Shown here: one piece after another, positions 16,166 through 24,316 of the stretch
How positions within the stretch are numbered: the stretch's first letter is position 1
How the letters are laid out: each line of letters begins with the position of its first letter
Source of the DNA: Candidatus Bathyarchaeota archaeon
Lineage (GTDB): Archaea; Thermoproteota; Bathyarchaeia; Bathyarchaeales; Bathycorpusculaceae
DNA: 64,000 nucleotides
Direction of reading: 5' to 3'
Assembly: GCA_023488905.1 (NCBI GenBank)
Contig: JAMDCQ010000017.1
Span: forward strand, 38,778-102,777
The notes under the pieces: generated by a model
The model's input: only the letters and a program-made list of their open reading frames with translations
Databases searched by the model: none
Told to the model about the DNA's origin: nothing
Program-made: the position numbers and the translations under genes

Positions 16166-17122
16166 TCATTTAGTTAAGGAGCTATTTGAGTTGGTGATAT
16201 AGCCGGTTGCATAGGCATAAGTCGGGAGTTCAGCTTCCCCAACTGGAAACACGTACGTCTCACCTGGTTGCAAAACGTAGTCACTCAAGGCGCCCCATCT
16301 ATTCATGTAATTCCCCATGCTTGGTATCTGCCCAAACAACGCGACGCTGTTGACAGGGAACGTGCTGTTGTTGTGTACTGTTACGTTAAAATAGCGTACA
16401 CCTAGAACACCCATTTCAGCCGCCATGCCATAGTTAGCTGAACCAATTTCCCATGAATAATTGAAGTATCGCTGGAGGAAATTAGGGTTGTCGTTTCTAT
16501 ACACATAGCCGGGTCTTGTCGCGTTAAAGTATTCATGATATGTGTCATAGTCGGTTTGCACTGAACTGTAACTTACGACCTGTATGTAAGTCTCTGTTTG
16601 TGGTATAGTTAATGATTGACCGTGGATTATGTCGCCAAAGCTGTGTTGGGAGAGGTAGATTGTAAGGTTGTGCGAGTTAAATGGGAATGTGTCTGGGCTT
16701 GTAAAACTTAGGGCGATAGTTTCATTTTGGTTTGGCTCTATACTAATTGTTGTTATTGGAGTGCTATGATTTAACATATCACGGTATAGATGAACACTTT
16801 GCAGAAAAGAAGTCGGTGGGTTTAATGTAAAATTAGAATCCCATAATCTCAAGGTTGGATTACTTATCTCTGAACTGTCAACCTGTATAGCTAATGTAAG
16901 ATTACTATAAGAGTTTCTTGTGGGGTTAACAAGAACTATATTTCCTTCCGTATTATTGTTTCCATACGATACAGGAATGTAACTTGCCACATACAAGCTA
17001 CCCTGACCTTTGTTTGGCAGAATACCATCGGGTTCTCCGATTAACAAAACGACTGTTACAATCACGCAAAGAATAACTGCTACGGCAGCAACAATTGCTT
17101 TTCGCGTAATCTTTCCTTCCAA
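16166..17122 (-). CDS. Membrane-anchored extracellular protein, heavily N-glycosylation-prone
   Basis: The 318-residue protein has one N-terminal membrane segment (about residues 9-28, AIVAAVAVILCVIVTVVLL) after a short basic cytoplasmic tip, so it is anchored with the rest outside. The exterior is beta-rich, with about a dozen N-x-S/T sequons spread along it (for example NLTL, NFTL, NHST, NETI, NVTV, NSSL), consistent with AglB-dependent N-glycosylation. No enzyme motif is visible. I do not recognise a family. It stands alone between asnB-like and purB, divergent from purB. Confidence 0.65.
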   Translation of the reverse strand: MEGKITRKAIVAAVAVILCVIVTVVLLIGEPDGILPNKGQGSLYVASYIPVSYGNNNTEGNIVLVNPTRNSYSNLTLAIQVDSSEISNPTLRLWDSNFTLNPPTSFLQSVHLYRDMLNHSTPITTISIEPNQNETIALSFTSPDTFPFNSHNLTIYLSQHSFGDIIHGQSLTIPQTETYIQVVSYSSVQTDYDTYHEYFNATRPGYVYRNDNPNFLQRYFNYSWEIGSANYGMAAEMGVLGVRYFNVTVHNNSTFPVNSVALFGQIPSMGNYMNRWGALSDYVLQPGETYVFPVGEAELPTYAYATGYITNSNSSLTK

Positions 17123-17256
17123 AAATTATTGTTTTGTCACAGGTAATATCTTTTACGAGATTTATTGCCAAACCCAGAAAAATAGCATTAAACAAGTTTG
17201 TTCTCGCAAAAGATTAATCTCTAATGAGCATACTTCCTCTCTGAGGAAACATTCCC

Positions 17257-18594
17257 TTGCCAATCTTACCTATAGACACAGGCCGCTACGGAACGCCTGA
17301 GATGCTTAAAATTTTTGATGAAGAAACCCGCATGCAGAAGCTGCTCGACGTAGAGGCAGCATTGGCACTAGCACATGCTGAAGTAGGCAACATACCAAAA
17401 AAGGTCGCAAAAAAAATCCAAGAAATGGCTTCAACCAAATACGTTAAGGTTGAGCGGGTTAAAGCAATCGAGAAAGAAATCAAACATGACATCATGTCAA
17501 TGGTTCGCGCTTTATCCGAGCAATGCGGCGAAAGCGGCGCCTACGTACACTACGGCGTAACAAGCTACGACATCGTAGACACCGCCAACGCTCTCCAACT
17601 AAAAGACGCCATCGCCGTGCTGGAAAAGCGCCTCGCCGAATTTAAAGTGGTCCTTCAGAAACAAGCCGCCAAATACAAAGATACGGTTATGATTGGCAGA
17701 ACACATGGCCAACACGCCCTCCCCATAACTCTTGGTTTCAAGTTCGCGGTTTGGGGTTACGAAGTCAACAGGCATCTACAGCGTCTTGACGAATGCAAAA
17801 AGCGTGTCGTAGCTGGCAAGATCAGCGGCGCCGTCGGCACCCAAGCAGGCATCGGCGAATATGCGGCAGAAATCCAAGAACTCGTAATGAAACGGCTTGG
17901 AATCCACGCAGCCGAAATCTCCACCCAAATTGTCCAACGGGACCGCTATGCAGAACTTATCGGAATCTACGCCATGATTGCCACTTCTCTGGAGAACTTT
18001 GCAACCGAAATCCGAGAACTACAGCGCCCTGAAATCGCAGAGGTCTTCGAATCATTCGAGGCAAAGAAGCAGGTCGGCAGCTCCACCATGCCCCACAAGC
18101 AGAATCCCGAAACCTGCGAACGCGTCTGTGGTTTAGCAAGAATAGTCCGCAGCTCAGAGATCCCCGCACTCGAAGACATGGTTACCTGGCACGAGCGCGA
18201 CTTAACCCAGTCATCCACTGAACGCTTTGTACTTCCCGAATCAAGCATACTGCTCGATTACATTCTTAGCTTGACAGTTAACGTGGTCGCTAACCTCCGC
18301 GTCGACAGTCAACGCATGCTAACCAACCTCTCAATAACTGAGGGCCGATCAATGTCGGAATCTGTCATGATAACACTCGTCAAGAAAGGTGTACCCCGAC
18401 AGGAAGCCCACGAACTACTCCGACAACTCACCATAAAAAGCGCCTCTGAACACAAACCCTTCAAGCAGACTTTGATGGAAGACAAATTGGTCAGCAGCAA
18501 ACTGTCGGAAAAAGAAATCGACTACGCGCTAAACCCGAAAAATTACCTCGGCACATCAGTGAAACAGGCAGAGCAGTTCGCGCAGAGCGTTTAG
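17257..18594 (+). CDS. purB: Adenylosuccinate lyase
   Basis: The 445-residue enzyme of the fumarase/aspartase superfamily shows RYGTPEM at the N terminus, the VHYGVTSYDIVDTA block (about residue 95), GRTHGQHALPITLG (about residue 150) and the signature GSSTMPHKQNPE (about residue 275), which carries the mobile-loop serine. It cleaves SAICAR and adenylosuccinate, releasing fumarate, in purine synthesis. The start chosen is TTG at 17257, which gives the normal N terminus PILPIDTGRYG. The 3' end overlaps the convergent helicase gene by four bases. Confidence 0.94.
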   Translation: MPILPIDTGRYGTPEMLKIFDEETRMQKLLDVEAALALAHAEVGNIPKKVAKKIQEMASTKYVKVERVKAIEKEIKHDIMSMVRALSEQCGESGAYVHYGVTSYDIVDTANALQLKDAIAVLEKRLAEFKVVLQKQAAKYKDTVMIGRTHGQHALPITLGFKFAVWGYEVNRHLQRLDECKKRVVAGKISGAVGTQAGIGEYAAEIQELVMKRLGIHAAEISTQIVQRDRYAELIGIYAMIATSLENFATEIRELQRPEIAEVFESFEAKKQVGSSTMPHKQNPETCERVCGLARIVRSSEIPALEDMVTWHERDLTQSSTERFVLPESSILLDYILSLTVNVVANLRVDSQRMLTNLSITEGRSMSESVMITLVKKGVPRQEAHELLRQLTIKSASEHKPFKQTLMEDKLVSSKLSEKEIDYALNPKNYLGTSVKQAEQFAQSV

Positions 18595-20879
18595 AAGTCA
18601 AAGAGCCCTTTCTGTTGAGCTTCCTCAGGAGCTTTACTGGCTTTGCTGAGGCTCTCCCATTCATCCTTCTTTATGTAGCCGCCGACTTGTTCCTTGATTT
18701 TCTTCGCCAATCGGGGGCCAACGGAGGGCAGGGCAGTTAATTCTTCGATGGAGGCGTGTTTGAGGTCGTCGACAGTTTGGAAGCCTGAGTTGAAGATTAT
18801 GCGGCCTCTGACTCTGCCGACGCCTTCCAGCGCGACAATCGGCATGAGTTCACGCTTTATGCCCTTCGACACCCGCTCAACCAACTCGTTAGCAAGTGCG
18901 GTTACTTCCTTGTTTTTGGCAACCACAGGCGACAACTCCTCCGTGGCATGCAGCAGCCACTTGGCGTTCTCAATCGTGCGGTACAAGTCGCCCGGCTGCA
19001 CATTGAACCGCTCAAGGATTTTCTCTTCAGGCAACTCTTCAATCCAGTTGTTCATGACCATGGCGGTTTTGACTTCGCCTAAAAAGTCTGCGTAGCCGAT
19101 GTGGTCACCCCACTGATCGGGAATTTCGACGAAGAGTTCCTGCTTGTGGTCTTCGGTGACTACGGCGAGTTTGTCCATTTCGCGTTGGTAGGGGCGCATG
19201 ATGGGTCCCATGTCGGGGGTGTGTGCGATGAGTTGGAGGAGGCTGAATTCGGTTAGGATTGGCGGTTTGGTTTGGAGTGCGTCGCGGATTATGACGCCGC
19301 TGAGGGGGTCGATGTATAGTTCGCTTATGCGTTTACCGAAGCTGGTTGCGCGTATGTCGTCGCTGCCAACGACGTATATCATTTTTTCGTCATGCAGAAA
19401 GCGCAGGATTTTGTTGATGACGCTTTGGATGGCTTTTACGTCGTATTGGTAGGCGTAGAAGGTTTTGCCAAAAAAGTTGTAGATGCCCTGCTCAGTGTGC
19501 GCGTAGTCCGAGGCGATGGTTGATAACACGTGGGTGCGGATGATTTTCTCCACCGCCAACCTTGACCAGATGCGCTCGGGTTTAGCGAGGACGTAGCTTT
19601 CCATGAGGTAGTCGGCTTCATCGGAGGTTTTGGCGATAAGGACAGATTCTCCGAACTTGTCATACTTCGGTCGCCCCGCTCTGCCCGCCATCTGCTTATA
19701 ATCGAGCACACTGATGGGATAGTTGCCCAAGCCCGCCTCAAAACGTCGGTAATCCTGAATGATAACCGTGCGTGCGGGTAAGTTGACGCCCCAAGCCAAC
19801 GTCGGCGTCGCAGTCAACACCTTGATTTTGCGCTCTTTAAACGCGTCTTCGATGATTTTGCGGTGCGCCCCCGACAGCCCCGCATGATGATAAGCCACGG
19901 CGCAGCGGACAAGGTCGGCGAGTTCATCGCTCATCTGTGTGTGTTCGCCTGAGTCGAGGATTTTTTTTGCCTCCTTCTCAAGGGCACCTTTGGTTTGTTG
20001 TTCAAGGCTTTTTTTAACGAGCTTCGAGCCGCTTTTGGGAACGAGCACTTTGTCCATGTGGCTGGCAACGGTTTTAGCCGCTGAAACAGCGTTTTTGCGG
20101 GTGGAAGCAAAAATCAGGGCTTGACCGCCGTTCCGCAGCGTGTTTAGGACCATGTTGACGACGGTTAGACGGGTTTCCTGCTCGATTTTTCGGGATTCAC
20201 CGTCGCGGTACTGGATTTCTTCTTGGAGAATCACGCCTTCTTTGAGGTTGATGGGGCGCCATGTGGTGACTATGTGTTTGGCGTTTAGCCACCCAGCGAT
20301 TTCATCCACGTTGTTGATGGTGGCGCTTAGGGCGAGGATTTGGATGTGGGGGTTACACTGCATGAGGCGGGCGAGAACAATCTCTAAGGTTGGTCCTCGT
20401 CCGGCATCGTTTAAAAGATGCACCTCGTCGGCTATGACTGCTGAAATGCTATCCATCCACTTCGCTCGGTGTCGGAGAAGCGAGTCTGCCTTTTCGTTGG
20501 TGGTTACGATTATGTCGTAGCGTTGGAGCCAGTTGTCGGCGGTGTCGAAGTCGCCGGTGCTGATTCCGACAGCCACTTTGCCGCCGTCGGGTTTAGTGAT
20601 AGAAGTGTACTTTTGGAATTCCTCAAACTTTTCGCTCGCCAACGCGCGCAGCGGAGAGAGGTAGATGACTTTGCCGCCGTTTTCCAAAACATGCTTCATG
20701 GCGCAGAGTTCCGCAATCAAAGTTTTGCCTGAGGCAGTGGGGCTTGCCAGCACAATGTTGCATCCGTCAAGCACTCCTGCCCGTATGCAATCCTCCTGAG
20801 GCGGAAACAACTCACAAATCCCGATGCCTAAGAGGACTTCTTTGACTGATTGGGGCACTGATAACTCTGCTATTTTCAA
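18591..20879 (-). CDS. hel308: Hel308/Ski2-family DNA helicase
   Basis: This 762-residue superfamily 2 helicase has a Q-motif-like FPPQEDCIRAG, Walker A ASPTASGKTLIAEL (about residue 43), motif Ib YLSPLRALASEKF, Walker B ADEVHLL, motif III LSATINN and motif VI YKQMAGRAGRP (about residue 395). A winged-helix/ratchet region and a C-terminal helix-hairpin-helix (ALPSVGPRLAKKIKEQVG, about residues 715-735) complete the Hel308 order. Hel308 unwinds lagging strands at stalled forks in archaea. The end, QKGLFDF, looks like a PCNA-interacting PIP-like tail, which agrees with fork association. Length is normal. Confidence 0.92.
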   Translation of the reverse strand: MKIAELSVPQSVKEVLLGIGICELFPPQEDCIRAGVLDGCNIVLASPTASGKTLIAELCAMKHVLENGGKVIYLSPLRALASEKFEEFQKYTSITKPDGGKVAVGISTGDFDTADNWLQRYDIIVTTNEKADSLLRHRAKWMDSISAVIADEVHLLNDAGRGPTLEIVLARLMQCNPHIQILALSATINNVDEIAGWLNAKHIVTTWRPINLKEGVILQEEIQYRDGESRKIEQETRLTVVNMVLNTLRNGGQALIFASTRKNAVSAAKTVASHMDKVLVPKSGSKLVKKSLEQQTKGALEKEAKKILDSGEHTQMSDELADLVRCAVAYHHAGLSGAHRKIIEDAFKERKIKVLTATPTLAWGVNLPARTVIIQDYRRFEAGLGNYPISVLDYKQMAGRAGRPKYDKFGESVLIAKTSDEADYLMESYVLAKPERIWSRLAVEKIIRTHVLSTIASDYAHTEQGIYNFFGKTFYAYQYDVKAIQSVINKILRFLHDEKMIYVVGSDDIRATSFGKRISELYIDPLSGVIIRDALQTKPPILTEFSLLQLIAHTPDMGPIMRPYQREMDKLAVVTEDHKQELFVEIPDQWGDHIGYADFLGEVKTAMVMNNWIEELPEEKILERFNVQPGDLYRTIENAKWLLHATEELSPVVAKNKEVTALANELVERVSKGIKRELMPIVALEGVGRVRGRIIFNSGFQTVDDLKHASIEELTALPSVGPRLAKKIKEQVGGYIKKDEWESLSKASKAPEEAQQKGLFDF

Positions 20880-21085
20880 TTTTTTCGCCGGATAAGTTTG
20901 ATTGTCGGTATGTATGGTTTGGTTGGTTATTAGGTTTTTTTAGTGACTCGTGGCTTTTTTGCCCTTTCCTTACATTTTTATTTACATATAGAAGTTAACA
21001 CTGTTATGGGTTAGGTTTTTGTAGTAGAATCTGCATTAGCACTGTGACGAGTTATCTGTCCCAAAATTTTATGGTAGGAAACTGT

Positions 21086-22309
21086 ATGGTTGAAAACGTA
21101 AAAGAACTCCTCAAACTCCACGAAAGCATCACCCACGAAGTGTACCTCGACAACGAAAACTCCACCATCGTCCCCCAAGAAGTCCTCGACGCCATGCTCC
21201 CCTACTACAACAAAAAAGCCTACGGCAACCCCACGCTGACCCACAAACCAGGCTGGGAAGCCTTCGAAACCATCATGGGCTGCTTCGGCAAAATCAGCAA
21301 GTACATGGGCGCCAAAAACCTCGAAGAAATCACCTTCACCCCAAGCGAAACCGAAGCCAACAACCTCGCCATAATGGCATCCTGCTTCGCACAGAAAGAC
21401 AAAGGCAAAAAAATCGTCATCAGCGAAATCGAACCCATAAACGTCCTCCAAGTCACCGAAATGATGAGCAAATTTGGGTTTTCAACCACCAAAATCCCCG
21501 TCAACAGCGAAGGCTTCATCAACCTCGAAAAACTCAAAGAAGCAATAGACAGCCAAACCGTACTAGTCAGCATCGCAGCGGTAAACAACGAAGTCGGCAC
21601 CATCCAACCCATCAAAGAAGCAGTCGACATAGTCAAAACCAAAAACCCCAACACACTGTTCCACACTGACGCCTCAGACGCATACGGCAGAATCCCCCTA
21701 AACGTCCAGCAACTCGGCGTAGATATGGCAACGGTGAGCAGCTTCAAAATCCAGGGACCCCGCGGCATAGGCGCATTCTACCTAAAAGAAGGCGTCAATT
21801 TGGAACGCATCTTGGAAGGCCCCATCGGCACCCAAAAACTTTGGCCAGGCGTAGAAAACACTCCCCTAATCGTCGGTTTTACAAAGGCTTCTGAACTGGC
21901 ATTCACAGACTTCGAGGCTAATGTGGCAAAACTGCGTGGTCTCCGCGACAAACTAGTTGACGGCATATTCAACGAGTTGACTGATCTGCGGTTTAATGGT
22001 CCCAAAGGTGACAAACGCAGCCCCGACAACGCCAACATAAGCATACTGCGCTGTGAAGGCGAAGCCTTAACCATAGAGCTAAGCCTCAAAGGTGTCTACG
22101 TTTCAAGCGGAAGCGCATGCAGCCGCCGATTACTGCAGCCCAGCCACGTTTTAATCGCAATCGGGCGCATCTTCGAAGAAGCACACGGCAGTATCCTCAT
22201 GAAAGTTACCCGCAGCCACACAGAAGACGATATATCTTACGTTCTAGACGTTTTACCATCAGCAGTGAATCGTATAAGAGGGATAGTTGGCTCAACAGGA
22301 GTGCACTAA
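21086..22309 (+). CDS. Divergent cysteine desulfurase-like (NifS/IscS group) protein
   Basis: About 407 residues from the ATG at 21086; an in-frame start at 21044 adds 14 residues of low quality. The fold-type I PLP enzyme pattern is clear: VYLDNENSTIVPQEV at the N terminus, SIAAVNNEVGTIQPI, HTDASDAYGR, the PLP lysine in SSFKIQGPRGIGAF, and a loop cysteine in SSGSACSRRLLQPS. Compared with IscS, the PLP-stacking His of EHKAV is replaced (EPINVLQ), the Gln of DATQS becomes Asp, and SGHK becomes SSFK. Sulfur transfer is therefore plausible but unproven. It heads a four-gene Fe-S operon. Confidence 0.8.
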   Translation: MVENVKELLKLHESITHEVYLDNENSTIVPQEVLDAMLPYYNKKAYGNPTLTHKPGWEAFETIMGCFGKISKYMGAKNLEEITFTPSETEANNLAIMASCFAQKDKGKKIVISEIEPINVLQVTEMMSKFGFSTTKIPVNSEGFINLEKLKEAIDSQTVLVSIAAVNNEVGTIQPIKEAVDIVKTKNPNTLFHTDASDAYGRIPLNVQQLGVDMATVSSFKIQGPRGIGAFYLKEGVNLERILEGPIGTQKLWPGVENTPLIVGFTKASELAFTDFEANVAKLRGLRDKLVDGIFNELTDLRFNGPKGDKRSPDNANISILRCEGEALTIELSLKGVYVSSGSACSRRLLQPSHVLIAIGRIFEEAHGSILMKVTRSHTEDDISYVLDVLPSAVNRIRGIVGSTGVH

Positions 22310-22311
22310 AC

Positions 22312-22827
22312 ATGTCACGTATACCTTTACCCTACAACCCCAAAGTCATGGATCTCTTCCGAAACCCCAAAAACTTAGGCAAAATGGAAGACGCAACAGT
22401 CGTCGCAGTAGCAGGCAACCCTGCATGCGGAGACATGATCACCTTCTACCTAAAAATCAACGAGCAAACCCAAGTCATCGAAAAAGCCCAGTTTGAAAGC
22501 TATGGATGCGCCGCCAACATCGCCACCAGCAGCATAGTCACCGAAATGATCAAAGGCTTAACGCTTGAAAAAGCCTGGATCGACATCACATGGAAAAAAG
22601 TCACTGACGAAATCGGCGGCTTACCCAGCGTCAAATTCCACTGCGGAGTCCTAGCTGTCGGCGCACTTAAACGCGCCATCCGCCTCTACTTTGACCAAAA
22701 AAGCATCGCCTATCCAAGTTGGCTCTCAAAGGAGCACACTTTCGAAGAGAAGCAGGCGCTTGAAGAAGAGGAACTGGCAAAGACACTCTCTAAGAGGATG
22801 AAACCTGAGGCAGAAAAGCAACAGTGA
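22312..22827 (+). CDS. iscU: IscU/SufU-type iron-sulfur scaffold protein
   Basis: About 171 residues from the ATG at 22312, two bases after the stop of the desulfurase-like gene, with AGGAG upstream. Starts further 5' lie inside the previous gene in another frame and are rejected. The three scaffold cysteines are in place: GNPACGDM (about residue 37), SYGCAANIA (about 64) and KFHCGVLA (about 107). Fe-S clusters are assembled here with sulfur from a desulfurase. A charged Glu/Lys-rich helical tail of about 40 residues follows the core and is longer than in bacterial IscU. The sufS start overlaps the stop. Confidence 0.9.
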   Translation: MSRIPLPYNPKVMDLFRNPKNLGKMEDATVVAVAGNPACGDMITFYLKINEQTQVIEKAQFESYGCAANIATSSIVTEMIKGLTLEKAWIDITWKKVTDEIGGLPSVKFHCGVLAVGALKRAIRLYFDQKSIAYPSWLSKEHTFEEKQALEEEELAKTLSKRMKPEAEKQQ

Positions 22828-24047
22828 ACACCCAAGCAGCTAGGCAAGACTTCCCAATACTAAACCGCAAAATCAACGGCATCCCCCTAATCTACTTTGA
22901 TAACGCCGCCACCACTCAGAAGCCACGCCAAGTCATTGACGCCATAGTTGACTACTACACCAACCACAACGGCAACGTCCACCGTGGCGTCCACACACTC
23001 TCAACGGAAGCCACAGACCTCTATGAGAGTGCACGCGAAGACACCGCCAAATTCATCAACGCAAAATCCCCAAGCGAAGTGGTTTTTGTACGCGGCACAA
23101 CTGAAGCCATCAACTTAGTCGCGTACTCTTTGGGATGCAGCAACCTTGGGCGGGGCGACGAAGTGCTGGTCTCGCTTATGGAGCATCACAGCAACATTGT
23201 GCCATGGGAAATCCTGTCTAAATGCAAGGGCTTCACGTTGAAATACGCTAAAGTCCACGACGACGGCACATTGGACTACGAGGATTTCGAAAGTAAAATA
23301 ACAGCTAAAACAAGAATCGCCTGCCTCAGCCACGTGTCCAACGTTACAGGCGTCATAAACGATGTCAAACGCATCGGTAAAGTTGCCCACGAGAATGGTG
23401 CTCTTATGCTTGTTGACGGCGCCCAATCCGTCCCCCATATGCGTGTTGACGTGCAAGATTTGGACATGGATTTCTTGGCGTTCTCGGGACATAAGATGCT
23501 GGGTCCAACAGGTATCGGCGTCTTATACGGCAAAAAAGCTATTCTCCAAAAATTGTCTCCGTTTCAGGGCGGCGGAGAAATGATAAAAGAAGTATCCTAC
23601 GGCCAAGAACGCTGTAGTATAACTTGGAATGAGTTGCCCTATAAATTCGAGGCAGGTACCCCCAACATCGCGGGTGCAGTCGGCTTAGGCGCCGCCGTGA
23701 AGTACCTCTCGGATTTGGGCATGGACAACGTGTTTGCCCACGAAAAAGAACTAACCAAATATGCAGTTGAACGCCTCAAAGAATGCAATAACATAACTCT
23801 CTATGGACCCCGCGACCTATCCAAGAAGTGTGGCATCATTCCTTTCGGTCTTAAAGGCTTTTCATCTCACGAGACGGCCGCGCTCTTTAACGAGTACGGA
23901 ATAGCCATTCGCAGCGGCTATCACTGTGCTCAGCCTTTGCATCAACTTTTCAAGTTGGAGTCTTCGGCTAGGGCAAGCTTCTACATCTACAACATCCCCT
24001 CTGAAGTGGATCGCTTTGTAGAAATCCTAAAGGAGCTTGAGGGGTAA
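22824..24047 (+). CDS. sufS: Cysteine desulfurase, SufS type
   Basis: The 407-residue class V aminotransferase-fold enzyme has YFDNAATTQKP, HRGVHTLS, MEHHSNIVPW with the conserved His, VDGAQSVPH, the PLP-binding lysine in FSGHKMLGPTG, and the type II catalytic loop RSGYHCAQPL near residue 370. All catalytic positions are intact, in contrast to the first gene of this operon. It releases sulfane sulfur from cysteine for the adjacent IscU scaffold. GTG at 22824 overlaps the iscU stop by four bases, and the next gene overlaps its own stop, so translation is coupled throughout. Confidence 0.93.
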   Translation: MNTQAARQDFPILNRKINGIPLIYFDNAATTQKPRQVIDAIVDYYTNHNGNVHRGVHTLSTEATDLYESAREDTAKFINAKSPSEVVFVRGTTEAINLVAYSLGCSNLGRGDEVLVSLMEHHSNIVPWEILSKCKGFTLKYAKVHDDGTLDYEDFESKITAKTRIACLSHVSNVTGVINDVKRIGKVAHENGALMLVDGAQSVPHMRVDVQDLDMDFLAFSGHKMLGPTGIGVLYGKKAILQKLSPFQGGGEMIKEVSYGQERCSITWNELPYKFEAGTPNIAGAVGLGAAVKYLSDLGMDNVFAHEKELTKYAVERLKECNNITLYGPRDLSKKCGIIPFGLKGFSSHETAALFNEYGIAIRSGYHCAQPLHQLFKLESSARASFYIYNIPSEVDRFVEILKELEG

Positions 24048-24316
24048 TGTCAACCGTCGCCGACTACGTGTCACGTATCGAGGGCACCTGTGGCGCAGAA
24101 AGCGATGTTATTGTTAACTTCAAGTACGAGAAGAAAGATGAAGCCATCGCGAACATAATGAAGAAAGCCGCCCTCAAAAACACCATTGCGGGGATTATTT
24201 TTGAGTTGACGTTTGAGGACCGCTCGTTTAGGCTTTATACAAGCGGCAAAGCCATATTCCGTGGTTTCAAAACCAAAACCGATCTCATGGACTTCCTAGC
24301 CAAGCTTCTACTTTAG
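24047..24316 (+). CDS. Small protein of the Fe-S operon, possible TBP-half-like fold
   Basis: The 89-residue protein starts within the sufS stop (TAATG), so it is coupled to it. It has no cysteine motif beyond one Cys near residue 15 and no membrane segment. Residues 50-85 read AGIIFELTFEDRSFRLYTS followed by GKAIFRGFKTK and a closing helix. This resembles the strand-turn-helix of one TBP repeat (LVYRL...ALIFSSGK-VCTGAKS). The resemblance is by eye only. It could be an Fe-S assembly accessory or a regulator. It overlaps the convergent deacetylase-GNAT gene by four bases. I do not recognise an established family. Confidence 0.7.
   Translation: MSTVADYVSRIEGTCGAESDVIVNFKYEKKDEAIANIMKKAALKNTIAGIIFELTFEDRSFRLYTSGKAIFRGFKTKTDLMDFLAKLLL

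Noticed and set aside
22117..22311. N-terminal extension of IscU back into the desulfurase-like gene
   Set aside because: It runs in another frame of the upstream gene with Arg/Ser-rich nonsense composition; the ATG at 22312 with its AGGAG fits all IscU homologues.
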